Counted from the first letter of the stretch, positions 1 to 9,600 are shown. The stretch is DNA of 64,000 bases from Streptomyces longisporoflavus (GCF_014649775.1 NZ_BMTR01000011.1:272616-336615); one strand, 5' to 3'. Program-made: numbers and translations. Notes: generated by a model from the sequence alone, not told the origin.

Positions 1-337
1 GCAACTGCTCCTGCCGCCCCCCGTGGTAGCCGCGCGCGCTCATCTCGCCCACGGGCTTGCCCATCAGGACGACCTGGCTGCTGCGGTCACTGCCCGGCTT
101 GAGCAGCACGGGGTTCATCAGCGCGCTCGGCTCGACGCGGGCGGCCTGCGCCTGCATGGCCTGGGCCCGCCCGATCTCCGCGCCCTCGCGCGTGACGAAG
201 GAGTTGAGGGACATGTTCTGCGCCTTGAACGGCGCGACGGAGACCCCCTTACGGGTCAGCCACCGGCAGATCCCGGCGGTGATCACGCTCTTCCCGGCAT
301 CCGATGTGGTCCCGGCAACGAGCAGCCCACCACTCAT
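1..337 (-). CDS. cobQ: Cobyric acid synthase, N-terminal part (cut by window edge)
   Basis: Glutamine-dependent amidase of the cobalamin pathway that converts adenosylcobyrinic acid a,c-diamide to adenosylcobyric acid. Only the first 112 residues are inside the window; the family is usually about 480-510 residues, so most of the gene lies to the left. The start shows the expected ATP-binding loop GTTSDAGKS (residues 9-17) followed by FKAQNMSLNS (37-46), both characteristic of CobQ/CbiP. The ATG shares its A with the stop of the upstream cobD (TGATG), so the two are translationally coupled and presumably share the riboswitch further upstream. Confidence 0.95.
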   Translation of the reverse strand, partial: MSGGLLVAGTTSDAGKSVITAGICRWLTRKGVSVAPFKAQNMSLNSFVTREGAEIGRAQAMQAQAARVEPSALMNPVLLKPGSDRSSQVVLMGKPVGEMSARGYHGGRQEQL

Positions 338-1275
338 CAGGCCCCGCCCTTCCGCATAGTGCTCACCACTGCCGCGACCCCCAGGGCGAGCAGCCCCACC
401 CGGCGCGACAGCTTCACGGCCCGTTCGATGTCGGCGACCTCGACGCCCCGCCCGTCCCCGTTCAGGACAGGCCGGTGCTCGACCCGCCCTCCGTACGAGA
501 GGCTCCCCCCGAGCCGTACCCCCAACGCCCCCGCGAACGCGGCCTCGACGGGCCCCGCGTTGGGGCTCGGATGCTTCGCGGCGTCCGCACGCCAGGCCCG
601 CACCGCACCGCGCGGCGAGTCCCCGGCGGCGGCCGCGAGCACGGCGGTGAGCCGGGCACCCGGCCACCCCAGAACATCGTCGAGCCGCGCGGAGGCCCAC
701 CCGTAACGCCGGTACTTCGGGGACTTGTGCCCGACCATGGCGTCCAGCGTGTTCACGGCCCGGAAGCCGACGAGTCCGGGAACCCCGCCGAGCGCGCCCC
801 ACACCAGGGCGCCGACCACGGCGTCGGAGGTGTTCTCGGCGACGGACTCGACCACGGCCCGCGCGATGCCGTCGGCGTCCAGGGCCTGCGGGTCACGCCC
901 GCACAGATGCGGCAGGCGCTCCCTGGCGACCTCGACGTCCCCGGCGGCGAGCGCCCCGCCGATGGCCCGCGCCTCACGCCCCAGGGAGGTCCCGCCGACC
1001 ACGGCCCAGGTGGCGGCGGCGGTCAGCGCGACGGACGCGGCGCGTGAGTCGCGTACGAGGGAGGAGGCCAGGGCGGCGGCACCGGCCGCACCCCCGGCGC
1101 ACACCACGGCGTGCAGGGCGCCCCACCCGCGGTGATCACGCCACAGCAGACGCTCGACAGCGCTCGCGCCTCGCCCGAACACGGCGACCGGATGCCCGCG
1201 GCGGGGGTCGCCGAGGAACAGATCACCGAGGAGGCCGGCGGCGGCGCCGTACGCGAAGTCGCGATCGGCACTCAT
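337..1275 (-). CDS. cobD: Adenosylcobinamide-phosphate synthase CobD/CbiB
   Basis: Integral membrane enzyme that attaches (R)-1-aminopropan-2-ol (or its phosphate) to cobyric acid, making adenosylcobinamide (phosphate). The 312-residue length is normal. Family motifs are visible: FLGDPRRGHPV near the N-terminus, VAENTSDAVVGAL in the middle, and FRAVNTLDAMVGHKSPKYR, followed by SARLDD. Several hydrophobic Ala/Val-rich segments fit a polytopic protein. The ATG at 1275 directly precedes the MSADRDF start typical of actinobacterial homologues. It is the first gene after the cobalamin riboswitch and runs into cobQ, so it is expected to be shut off when B12 is plentiful. Confidence 0.95.
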   Translation of the reverse strand: MSADRDFAYGAAAGLLGDLFLGDPRRGHPVAVFGRGASAVERLLWRDHRGWGALHAVVCAGGAAGAAALASSLVRDSRAASVALTAAATWAVVGGTSLGREARAIGGALAAGDVEVARERLPHLCGRDPQALDADGIARAVVESVAENTSDAVVGALVWGALGGVPGLVGFRAVNTLDAMVGHKSPKYRRYGWASARLDDVLGWPGARLTAVLAAAAGDSPRGAVRAWRADAAKHPSPNAGPVEAAFAGALGVRLGGSLSYGGRVEHRPVLNGDGRGVEVADIERAVKLSRRVGLLALGVAAVVSTMRKGGA

Positions 1276-1398
1276 GGCTTCAGCCGGCCGGTACGAGGAG
1301 GGGAGCGAGGCGCCCGGCCCGGGCGGGCAGGGGCACAGGAACCGGCAACGGGCGGCCGCGCATGGCGATATGTCCTCACTCAGGGTGTCCGCGCCCTG

Positions 1399-1521
1399 AT
1401 TCGACGAGATCGGCGGCGAGAGTTCCTGGCTCCCGGGGAGTCCGGCTGACCCGGCTCCCCGATGACAGTGGCGGGACCGCGCCGGATTCGCACCGGCTTC
1501 CTCACCTGCCGCCGTAATGGC
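1399..1521 (-). promoter_or_regulatory. Cobalamin (B12) riboswitch
   Basis: On the minus strand the leader contains, in order, the conserved GGTGCGAATCC (1494-1484), GGTCCCGCCACTG (1478-1466) and a B12-box-like GAGCCAGGAACTCTCGCC (1432-1415), with the GC-rich hairpin between them. This is the sequence signature of the AdoCbl riboswitch class. It sits about 125 bases upstream of cobD, as expected for feedback control of a B12 synthesis operon. Exact ends are approximate. Confidence 0.93.
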
Positions 1522-1527
1522 TCCGGC

Positions 1528-1556
1528 AGTCCACCACGCCCACGTACGCCCGTCAA
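1528..1556 (-). promoter_or_regulatory. Candidate promoter of the cobD-cobQ transcript
   Basis: Reading the minus strand there is TTGACG (1556-1551), a 17-base spacer and TGGACT (1533-1528), a plausible housekeeping-sigma promoter. Transcription would begin near 1521, at the 5' edge of the riboswitch. The -35 lies inside a GTCAAC/GTTGAC inverted repeat (1552-1557 / 1563-1568) that could be an operator. Seen by eye only. Confidence 0.45.
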
Positions 1557-1616
1557 CTTGCCGTTGACCTGGGGCGGGAGAGTGTGCCGAGGCCCACAGC
1601 CCGGCCCACGCACAAA

Positions 1617-1654
1617 GGCGGGGTGCGGGCCGCCGAAGCGTCCCGCACCCCGCC
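1617..1654 (-). terminator. Terminator of the pit operon
   Basis: A perfect 13-bp stem (1617-1629 pairs with 1642-1654) with a 12-base loop lies 38 bases past the stop of the small membrane protein gene. There is no U tract, which is usual in Streptomyces. Confidence 0.7.
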
Positions 1655-1691
1655 CTGAGCTGTGATCGTCGGGCGACGGTCAGGTCAGATG

Positions 1692-1943
1692 TCAGGCGAC
1701 GATCAGATAGATCCCGTACGCCACGGCCGCCGCGCAGAGTGCGAAGCAGACGTACGCTCCCGTGCGCGCCGCCATCGGAGCGCTGCCCGCGGAGGAAGCG
1801 GTTGCCGGGGTGGCGGCGCCGGATGTTGCCGTCTCTCGCTTGGAGAGGGCGACGATGCCGAGGGTGAACAGGCCCACCAGGGCCACCGTCACCGCGAGGC
1901 TGACTCCGAAGACGGAGCCGAGTGCTGCCCAGTCGATGTTCAT
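1692..1943 (-). CDS. Small two-TM membrane protein downstream of the PiT transporter
   Basis: An 83-residue protein with a hydrophobic segment at about residues 8-33 and another at about 63-82, joined by an Ala/Thr/Ser-rich linker. I recognise no domain. It starts 9 bases after the end of the phosphate transporter gene and is certainly cotranscribed with it, so an accessory role in the transporter, or simply membership of the PhoP-controlled operon, is likely by context. Function is otherwise unknown. Confidence 0.8.
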   Translation of the reverse strand: MNIDWAALGSVFGVSLAVTVALVGLFTLGIVALSKRETATSGAATPATASSAGSAPMAARTGAYVCFALCAAAVAYGIYLIVA

Positions 1944-1952
1944 GCTGTGTCC

Positions 1953-3227
<1,275 letters not shown>

Positions 3228-3274
3228 TTACCCAGGCTTCTGTTGGACGTCAGTGGCAAGTGGAACGTAAGCAA

Positions 3275-3296
3275 GCAGGGTGAACGGAAAGTGAAC
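3275..3296 (-). promoter_or_regulatory. PHO box (PhoP operator) upstream of pit
   Basis: The minus strand carries two adjoining 11-base direct repeat units, GTTCACTTTCC (3296-3286) and GTTCACCCTGC (3285-3275). The spacing and GTTCACC-like cores match the Streptomyces PhoP direct repeat unit. Expression of pit should therefore respond to phosphate starvation. Confidence 0.85.
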
Positions 3297-3859
3297 TGGG
3301 TCGGGCCGTGCGGTGACCCAATACGAGGCAATCGCACTCCGGTTCCGTCGCGCCCCCGTCGAAGGCCGGCCCGAGCGGCGCGGTGCGGCCCGGAATCCGG
3401 GCCTCCGGGGTGTCGTTCCACCCTGCCCACCCTCGCACTGTCCGCGGGCGAATCGCCTCAGCTGGTTCAGCGAGCCGTCGAAGAGATCCTGATCACCCGG
3501 CAGCCCGCCGCCGCCGTTTTCGTACCGCCGGAACGCGAGACGCGATGCGTGGCCGGCCTCCTGCGGGACGAGGTGCCCGGCACCGCCGGACGGTGTGCTT
3601 CCGGCACGAGGAGAGGTCATGCCCTTCCGCCTCGCCCGCCCCGAAACCGGAATCTCGGCGAGGGGGTCCGTCCGGGGGCCGGAGAAGTGTATGAGTCGCC
3701 GCCGAGGCCGCGATGACGCGGGCGCGCGGCGCGTCGGGACGGCGGGCGGTCTATGTGCGGGCACGGGCGGTCGTGGGAGGGCACGGGCGGTCAGGGGCCA
3801 TCCTCCGACTCCTGAATTCCGTCCTACGGTCCCGCCGCCCGGACTGACAGGATCACGGC
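3297..3859. other. Intergenic stretch with no recognisable gene
   Basis: About 560 bases between the divergent pit and aldolase genes. Reading frames exist on both strands but none shows a recognisable domain, a good start with ribosome binding site, or consistent codon bias. A 14-base direct repeat (GGGCACGGGCGGTC at 3759-3772 and 3779-3792) is near the right end. A peptide-like stretch in a plus frame at about 3423-3600 lacks a convincing start and was not called. Confidence 0.6.
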
Positions 3860-4789
3860 ATGACGGAGCAGCGGGACGTGACGGGGCAGCCGGGCGCGGC
3901 GGGGCAGCGGGACACGACGAAGCCGGGCGGGACGGAGCAGTCGGGCGAGGGGCAGCGGGACGTGACGGGACAGCCGGGCGAGGGGCAGCGGAAGGTGACG
4001 GGACAGCCGGGCGCGGCGGGGCGGTCGGGCGCGGCGGAGCAGCGGGACGTGACGGAGCAGCGGGACGCGGCGGGGCGGCCGGGCATGACGGAGCAGTGGG
4101 AAGTGACCGGGCAGCGGAACGTGGCGGGGCAGGCGGGCCAGGGGCAGCAGGACGCGATCGCGCGGGCGTGGGACGCGCTGGTGGCCGCGGCCCGCCGAAC
4201 GGTGGCGGACGGCCTGGTGGTCGGCACCTCGGGGAACGTCTCGGTGCGCGTCGGCGCCACCATCCTGGTCACCCCCAGCGGAGTGCCGTACGACCGGCTC
4301 GGACCCGGGGACGCGGTCGGCGTCGACGCGGACGGCAACCGGCTCTTCGGCGACCTCGCTCCCACCAGCGAACTTCCCATGCACCTGGCCGTCTACCGCA
4401 CCACGGACGCGGGAGCCGTGGTCCACACCCACGCGGTGCACGCCACCGCCGTCTCCACCCTCGTCCCCGAACTGCCGCCCATCCACTACATGGCGGCCGC
4501 GCTCGGCGGCCCGGTCCGGGTCGCCCGGTACGCGCCCTATGGCTCCGACGAGTTGGCCGAGCACATGCTCAGGGCCCTCAGGCAACGCACGGGCTGCCTG
4601 CTCCAGAACCACGGGACCCTCACCTACGGAACCACCCTGGACCAGGCGTATGACCGCACGGCCCAGCTGGAGTGGATGTGCCGCCTCTGGCTGACGGCCA
4701 GCGCGATCCCGGGCCACGCCCCGACGCTCCTGTCCCCGGGACAGCTGCGGGAAGCGGAGGACAGACTGCGGGGCTACGGCCAGCGCTGA
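3860..4789 (+). CDS. Class II aldolase/adducin family protein with repetitive N-terminal extension
   Basis: The C-terminal two thirds (about residues 95-305) is a class II aldolase domain like L-fuculose-phosphate aldolase. It has GTSGNVSVR (substrate phosphate loop), PSGVPYDRL, the acidic residue in TSELPMHLAVY, zinc ligands in HTHAVHA and a later NHG. It probably cleaves or epimerises a sugar phosphate. The first ~95 residues are low-complexity repeats around EQRDVTGQPG with no hydrophobic core; typical aldolases lack this. ATG 3860 has an AGGA eight bases upstream; an internal ATG at 4085 would remove most of the repeats and remains possible. It stands alone with no sugar pathway gene nearby. 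Confidence 0.85.
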   Translation: MTEQRDVTGQPGAAGQRDTTKPGGTEQSGEGQRDVTGQPGEGQRKVTGQPGAAGRSGAAEQRDVTEQRDAAGRPGMTEQWEVTGQRNVAGQAGQGQQDAIARAWDALVAAARRTVADGLVVGTSGNVSVRVGATILVTPSGVPYDRLGPGDAVGVDADGNRLFGDLAPTSELPMHLAVYRTTDAGAVVHTHAVHATAVSTLVPELPPIHYMAAALGGPVRVARYAPYGSDELAEHMLRALRQRTGCLLQNHGTLTYGTTLDQAYDRTAQLEWMCRLWLTASAIPGHAPTLLSPGQLREAEDRLRGYGQR

Positions 4790-4864
4790 GGGGCCGCCGC
4801 GTCCGAGGTGGTTCCGCCGCGGGAACACGGATTCGGAGCACCGCCCGCGGGTACGCGGGGCCGC

Positions 4865-6064
4865 ATGACGTCACCCCGCGGGCTACGCCCACTGGCCGTG
4901 GCCACTCGCTCGCCGGAGACTGGGCAGGTGCGCCCAGCCAAAGCGACGGCAACGGCCGTCACCGCCGTCACGACCGCCCTCCTGGGCGGCGCAGCCGCCG
5001 TCGCCGCGGGCCGGTTCGCCAGCAACGCGGCCCTGAAGCCGGCGGCGGGCCGCCCGCTGCCGACCGAGCCCCGCCTCACGGTCCACTCGGCCGCCGACGG
5101 CCAGATCACCCTGACCCGCGCCCTCGCGAGCCTGCGTCCCGGCACGTACGGCCTGAGCGGCAACGGCAGCCATGCCGTGATCGGGCCCGTCCTGGACGCC
5201 GCGCCGCACGAGGCGGACACCGTCGTACGCCGACTCGAACGCGTCACGCACGGCACCCTGGAACCCGGCGCGAAGGTCTGGCTCACCCCGCAGGTCCACA
5301 TCGGCGACCCGTACGCCGCCCTGGACATCGACCACGCGGACGTCGACATCCCCGGCGAACTCGGCGGTTTGCCCGCCTGGTTCGTGCCGGGCGTCCGCGA
5401 CACGTGGGTGATCACCGTGCACGGCCTCGGCACGACCCGCGAGCACCCCATGGTCGTCATGGACTTCCTGCACCACCAGCAGTTCCCCGTGCTCGACATC
5501 GCCTACCGCGGCGACCTCGGCGCGCCCCGCTCCCCGGACGGCCTCGGCCACCTCGGCGAGACCGAGTGGCACGACCTGGACGCCGCCATCCGCTACGCCG
5601 TGCGGCACGGCGCGCAGAACGTGATCCTGCACGGCTGGTCCACCGGCGCCGCCATGGTCCTGCACGCCGCCGCGCACTCGGCCCTGCGCGAGAGGATCAG
5701 CGGGCTCGTCCTCGACTCCCCGGTGCTCAACTGGGAGACCACCCTGCGCGCGCTCGCCGCCGCCCGGCGCACGCCCGGGCTCCTTCTGCCGCTCGCGGTG
5801 CGCGCCGCCCAGGGCCGTACAGGGCTGCGCGGCGACCGCATCCTGGAGACCGCCGACCCCGGAGCGCTCAAGGTCCCCACCCTTCTCTTCCACGGCCCCG
5901 ACGACGTGATCGCCCCCTGGGCGCCGTCCCGTCAACTGGCGGAGATGCGCCCGGAACTGGTCACCCTCCACACGGTTCCGGATGCGCCCCACGGAGCCAT
6001 GTGGAACGCCGACCCCGTGGGCTACGAAGAGGCGCTGCGGCGCTTCCTCACGCCCCTCATGTAG
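4865..6064 (+). CDS. Alpha/beta hydrolase, membrane-anchored or exported
   Basis: Serine hydrolase of the alpha/beta fold (about 399 residues from this start). The nucleophile elbow is GWSTGAA in the second half, preceded by the oxyanion-region HGLGTT. The acid is likely Asp in FHGPDDVIAPW and the histidine is in DAPHGAMWN. A hydrophobic Ala-rich segment close to the N-terminus suggests a signal anchor. Substrate unknown; the N-terminal ~130 residues ahead of the hydrolase core are not recognised. The start is uncertain: GTG at 4808 gives 19 more residues and later GTG codons are also possible; no strong ribosome binding site decides it. Confidence 0.82.
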   Translation: MTSPRGLRPLAVATRSPETGQVRPAKATATAVTAVTTALLGGAAAVAAGRFASNAALKPAAGRPLPTEPRLTVHSAADGQITLTRALASLRPGTYGLSGNGSHAVIGPVLDAAPHEADTVVRRLERVTHGTLEPGAKVWLTPQVHIGDPYAALDIDHADVDIPGELGGLPAWFVPGVRDTWVITVHGLGTTREHPMVVMDFLHHQQFPVLDIAYRGDLGAPRSPDGLGHLGETEWHDLDAAIRYAVRHGAQNVILHGWSTGAAMVLHAAAHSALRERISGLVLDSPVLNWETTLRALAAARRTPGLLLPLAVRAAQGRTGLRGDRILETADPGALKVPTLLFHGPDDVIAPWAPSRQLAEMRPELVTLHTVPDAPHGAMWNADPVGYEEALRRFLTPLM

Positions 6065-6152
6065 CGACCCGGGGCCCGTCGACGCGGCCCTCCGAAGCCC
6101 CGTACGGGCATTCCGTTTGGGTTTTCGGACCGTCAACAGGAAGACTGCTCCC

Positions 6153-7607
6153 GTGACGTCCCGTATCCCGCGCGACTCAAGGCTCCGACTCGTCCGCGCT
6201 CAATCCCCCAGGGCCGAGAGGCGAGCGGGGGCGGAGCGCGGTACAGCGCGGCCCCTGACCGCCCCCGGCGCCGTGACACAGCAGCGTGCGCGCCGTCCCG
6301 CACCCCGGCCGCCCGAGGGCACACCCGCCCCGGGCGAGCTGGCCAGGATGGCGCGGGGACGCCTCGCCGACGCCGTCCGGGTCGCCCGCTGGGCCGACAC
6401 CGCCCTGCGCCCCGGACGCGGCCGCGCCGGAGCCACGGGCGACGGCAGGGGCACCCTCTCCGCCGCCACCGCCGAACGCGCGGCGGAAGAACTCGCGCTG
6501 ACCCCGGATCAGGTACGCGCCGACTGGGACACCGCACGGCTCGCCGGTCTCATCGAGGTGCACGGCGACAGCGCACGCCCCGGCTGGCGGCTGCGCGCCT
6601 GGGACCGCGACGACGCCGCCGTGCTGCGCGGCTGGGTCGCCCTCTTCGACGCCTGGTCGCTCACGCAGGCGGCCTCCCGTGAGCTGCCGCCCGCCATCGT
6701 GGCCGAGACCGTCGAGGCCATGCCGCAGCTCCTCACCCTGCTCCAGCTCTCCGCGGGCCCCGTCCCCGTGCCGCAGCTCCTCGACCTCCTCGAGCAACGC
6801 GTCACCGAACTGCGCACGGAACGCTGCGAGATCCCCTACGGCCCGCAGCCCGAGCCCGCCGAGCCGGTCGCGCCGGCCGAGACCCCGGCCCTCGCCACCC
6901 TCCTCGACTGGGCACTGCGCGGCCTCGCCGCCGTCGGCGCGCTGACGTACGCCGAAGGACAGGCCACGCTCACGCCGCTCGGCAGCTGGGCCGTCTGGGT
7001 CAAGCTGGAGCAGATCTGCGTGGCCGCGCAGAGCCCGGCCGGGAACATCGAGCAGTCCGCGGAGGACATGCTCCGCGGCTGCGCGCGCCTGCGCCCGAAC
7101 GCGGCCCGCTCCGAGTACCGCGCGTGGCTCGCGGCCCGCCCCGTCGGCAGCGCCGTCGCCGAGCTCCTGGAGGCGGCCCGCGGCGAGGACGCCCTCCTGC
7201 GCGGCCTCGCCTTCGAGGCCCTGCGCGTCGTCGGGGCCCCGGCCGAGGCGGAGGTGCGTGCCGTCGTGGACGAGACCCCCCTGCGGCCCTACGCCCTCAT
7301 CTGGCTCGCCGAGCAGGAGGGCGCCGACCCCGAGGACGTCCACCTCGTCCTGACCCGGGACGAATCGACGTGGCTGTGGGTCGACACCGCCGCGGCGGTC
7401 GCCGACCACGGGGAGACCCATCTCCTCGTACGGCACCTGGAGTCCGCGGTGCAGCCCACGGTGCCCGCGCTCCTGGACGAGGTCCGGCGCATCGGCCACC
7501 CCCGCACGGTCCAGGTCCTGGTGGCGCTGGCCGCGGCCCACCCCGACCCGGCGCTCGCCAAGGCCGTGCGCCGGGCGGCCTTCCAGGTGCACACCGGCGG
7601 GGTGTAG
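6153..7607 (+). CDS. Conserved Streptomyces protein of unknown function
   Basis: A 484-residue soluble protein, Ala/Leu/Arg rich, with no signal peptide or membrane segment. A short basic N-terminus leads into repeated helical segments resembling a winged-helix-like start (residues ~100-160) followed by HEAT-like helices in the C-terminal half (LLEAARGEDALLRGLAFEA and similar). I do not recognise a named family. GTG 6153 is preferred because AGGAAG lies about ten bases upstream; longer frames upstream overlap the hydrolase gene. The stop lies four bases from the convergent metallopeptidase stop. Confidence 0.75.
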   Translation: MTSRIPRDSRLRLVRAQSPRAERRAGAERGTARPLTAPGAVTQQRARRPAPRPPEGTPAPGELARMARGRLADAVRVARWADTALRPGRGRAGATGDGRGTLSAATAERAAEELALTPDQVRADWDTARLAGLIEVHGDSARPGWRLRAWDRDDAAVLRGWVALFDAWSLTQAASRELPPAIVAETVEAMPQLLTLLQLSAGPVPVPQLLDLLEQRVTELRTERCEIPYGPQPEPAEPVAPAETPALATLLDWALRGLAAVGALTYAEGQATLTPLGSWAVWVKLEQICVAAQSPAGNIEQSAEDMLRGCARLRPNAARSEYRAWLAARPVGSAVAELLEAARGEDALLRGLAFEALRVVGAPAEAEVRAVVDETPLRPYALIWLAEQEGADPEDVHLVLTRDESTWLWVDTAAAVADHGETHLLVRHLESAVQPTVPALLDEVRRIGHPRTVQVLVALAAAHPDPALAKAVRRAAFQVHTGGV

Positions 7608-7611
7608 CGGC

Positions 7612-8502
7612 TCACCGGAAGGTGTTGCACTGCGCCATGTCGCCGGCCCGGTAGCCCTGGTAGAACCACTGCTGGCGCTGCTCGGCCGAGCCGTGCGTCC
7701 AGGACTCGGGGGTGACCCGGCCCTGGAACTTCTCCTGGATGCGGTCGTCGCCCACGGCCGCCGCCGCGTCCAGGCCCTCGCGGATGTCCGCGTCGTCGAG
7801 GCTGGTGATCAGCGGCCTGCCCGTCCTGTCGTCGGGGGTGCGGGTCGCGTGCCGCGCCCAGACCCCCGCGTAGCAGTCGGCCTGCAGCTCCACCTTCACG
7901 GCGTTGCTGTTCTGTCCCGTACGCCCGTCCTGCGAGCGCTCCAGCGTCCCCATCAGGTTCTGCACGTGGTGCCCGTACTCGTGCGCCACGACGTACGCCT
8001 GCGCGAACGGCCCGCCGCTCGAACCGAACTTGGTCCGCAGCTCGTCGAAGAAGCCCAGGTCCAGATAGACCTTCCGGTCCCCGGGGCAGTAGAAGGGGCC
8101 GACCGCCGACGACGCGGCGCCACAGGCCGTGCCCACCCGGCTCGTGTACAGAACGGTCGGCGCGGCGGAGTAGGTGCCCTGCCTGCGCCGGAACTCCGGG
8201 CGCCAGTAGTCCTGCACGCTGTTGACCACGGCCACCATGCGGCAGTCGTCCTTGGCGTTCGCGTCCCGGCCCGTACGGCAGCCCTGCTGCACCTGTGCGA
8301 GGGACGAGGAGGTCGCGGCGGGCTCCTCGTCGCCCGACGAGAGGCCGAGCTGGTCCGGGCCGACCCCGAAGAGCAGCCCGAGGACCAGTGCGATCAGGCC
8401 CGCGACGCCGCCGCCGACCGTCGCCCTGCCGCCGGGAATCCGGCTGCCGCGCACGTCCTGCACCTCGGACGTGTCCAGGTCGGCGTCGTCGTCGAACCGC
8501 AT
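7612..8502 (-). CDS. Neutral zinc metallopeptidase (YpfJ type)
   Basis: Membrane-anchored zinc peptidase of the neutral zinc metallopeptidase family. After a short acidic cytoplasmic start (FDDDADLD), one TM segment at about residues 27-48 precedes the extracellular domain. The catalytic zinc site HEYGHH is central, within VVAHEYGHHVQNLMG; a Cys pair upstream (CGAASSAVGPFYC) is typical, and QADCYAGVWA provides the third ligand region. ATG 8502 is chosen because a GGTGG motif lies just upstream. 296 residues, normal for the family. Physiological substrate unknown. Confidence 0.92.
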   Translation of the reverse strand: MRFDDDADLDTSEVQDVRGSRIPGGRATVGGGVAGLIALVLGLLFGVGPDQLGLSSGDEEPAATSSSLAQVQQGCRTGRDANAKDDCRMVAVVNSVQDYWRPEFRRRQGTYSAAPTVLYTSRVGTACGAASSAVGPFYCPGDRKVYLDLGFFDELRTKFGSSGGPFAQAYVVAHEYGHHVQNLMGTLERSQDGRTGQNSNAVKVELQADCYAGVWARHATRTPDDRTGRPLITSLDDADIREGLDAAAAVGDDRIQEKFQGRVTPESWTHGSAEQRQQWFYQGYRAGDMAQCNTFR

Positions 8503-8748
8503 GGGCGCACCACCCTCTGCCTCGCGTCCGGGGCGGCGTCGTGCCGCCCTGTGCCGAGATACCGGCGCCTTCATCCTGATATGCCCCACCCCGCGCGGCG
8601 CCGGACGGGGGTCCGAACGGGGGACCCCTGCCGACCGGCGCGCCGTGTCGCGGCCATGGCCCGGGCCCGCACGGTGACACCGCCGCTACGCTCTGCGCCT
8701 GTTGCGTGGACAGAGGTACCGGCAGAGATGCCGAAGAGGGGGAGCGTC

Positions 8749-9534
8749 GTGTCCGTAATGCCGTTCGAGGCGTCCGGCGCCGGGCCCGTGCGCCCCGCGC
8801 CCGCCCGCCGCGGCTCCCGGCTCGCGCTCCCGGTGGTCCTCGGCCTCCTCGCCCTGCCGCTCATCACCGCCGCCCACCACTCGCGACCGGCCCCCTACGG
8901 AGACCACGTCAGCGTCCACGCGCGCGTGGACACCGGCACGGCCGCCCCCGGCCTGCGGACCAGGGGCCGCGCGGTCGAGGCGTACGACAGGACGACGGGC
9001 CGCCCGCGCTGGACCTACACGCGCGAAGGAGCCCGGCCGCTCGCCCTGCTCACCGCCACCGGGCACGCCGTCACGCTCTGGGACGACGGCCTGGTCACCG
9101 ACACCGCGCGGACCGACGGCAGCGCCGTCCGCTGGCACCGGGCCATCCCCGGCAGCGCCGCCTGGCTCGGCTCCCCTGCCGCCCGCGGCGCCGCCGGAGT
9201 CCTCAACCGGCTCGACCCCCGCGGCCGGATGCTCGCCGTCATCACCCCGCAGCGCATCGCCGCCTATCGCAGCGCCGACGGGGACCTGCGCTGGGTGCTG
9301 CCCGCCGAACCGGGCTGCGCCTTCGAGCCCGCCCGTTCCGTGCGTCACCGCGCCGCCCTGATGGTCGCCCAGCCCTGCGGCGACGCCTCGACGCCGTGGA
9401 CCTCACAGCTGATCGCCGTGGACGACCTCGGGCGGCTCGTGCCCCGGCGAACCCCCCTGGGCAACGAGCTGCCGGACGGTGCCCCCGGCGACGTACGAAC
9501 CCGGGCAGGAAAAGAGCTTGCACCGCCCCGTTAG
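8749..9534 (+). CDS. Exported PQQ-repeat-like protein
   Basis: A 261-residue protein with an N-terminal hydrophobic segment (about residues 24-41) and an extracellular part containing short beta-propeller-like units (VEAYDRTTGRPRWTY, IAAYRSADGDLRWVL), as in PQQ-binding-like proteins. Too short for a full eight-bladed propeller. GTG 8749 has a GAGGGGGAG Shine-Dalgarno five bases ahead; ATG 8728 is the alternative. No catalytic residues recognised. The last codons overlap the putative promoter of the ABC-F gene. Confidence 0.75.
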   Translation: MSVMPFEASGAGPVRPAPARRGSRLALPVVLGLLALPLITAAHHSRPAPYGDHVSVHARVDTGTAAPGLRTRGRAVEAYDRTTGRPRWTYTREGARPLALLTATGHAVTLWDDGLVTDTARTDGSAVRWHRAIPGSAAWLGSPAARGAAGVLNRLDPRGRMLAVITPQRIAAYRSADGDLRWVLPAEPGCAFEPARSVRHRAALMVAQPCGDASTPWTSQLIAVDDLGRLVPRRTPLGNELPDGAPGDVRTRAGKELAPPR

Positions 9535-9537
9535 AAT
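9510..9537 (+). promoter_or_regulatory. Candidate promoter of the ABC-F transcript
   Basis: TAGAAT at 9532-9537 is a good -10 and would place the start of transcription at about 9545, exactly on the ATG of a seven-codon reading frame. AAAA-GAGC-TTGCAC (9510-9523) resembles the A-tract plus TTG arrangement of WhiB7/WblC promoters, but its distance to TAGAAT (8 bases) is too short for both to serve one promoter. Treat as tentative. Confidence 0.35.
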
Positions 9538-9544
9538 TGGCCTC

Positions 9545-9568
9545 ATGGCCATTCTCCTCGTGCACTAG
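9545..9568 (+). CDS. Candidate leader peptide of the ABC-F gene
   Basis: A seven-codon frame, ATG to TAG, encoding MAILLVH, begins where transcription from the TAGAAT -10 would start, so it could be translated from a leaderless mRNA. It is followed at once by a hairpin and then the ABC-F start. Short upstream frames of this kind control many antibiotic-inducible ABC-F genes by ribosome stalling; here that is inference from layout only. Confidence 0.35.
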   Translation: MAILLVH

Positions 9569-9600
9569 ACGGCGTGATCGCCTCGCAAACTTCCGCCGTC
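9568..9600 (+). promoter_or_regulatory. Hairpin between leader frame and ABC-F start
   Basis: GACGGCG (9568-9574) pairs perfectly with CGCCGTC (9594-9600) around a 19-base loop. The left arm begins on the last base of the leader stop codon, so a ribosome stalled on the leader would prevent pairing. It could attenuate transcription or affect access to the GTG at 9626. Confidence 0.4.

Noticed and set aside
3423..3600. Plus-frame peptide resembling a real protein fragment (ALSAGESPQLVQRAVEEIL)
   Set aside because: No start codon with ribosome binding site, no recognised family; could be a decayed gene but not supportable.
9510..9523. WhiB7/WblC-type promoter motif (A-tract, TTGCAC) for the ABC-F gene
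   Set aside because: The motif is similar, but no -10 lies 16-18 bases downstream; TAGAAT is only 8 bases away. Mentioned as tentative only.
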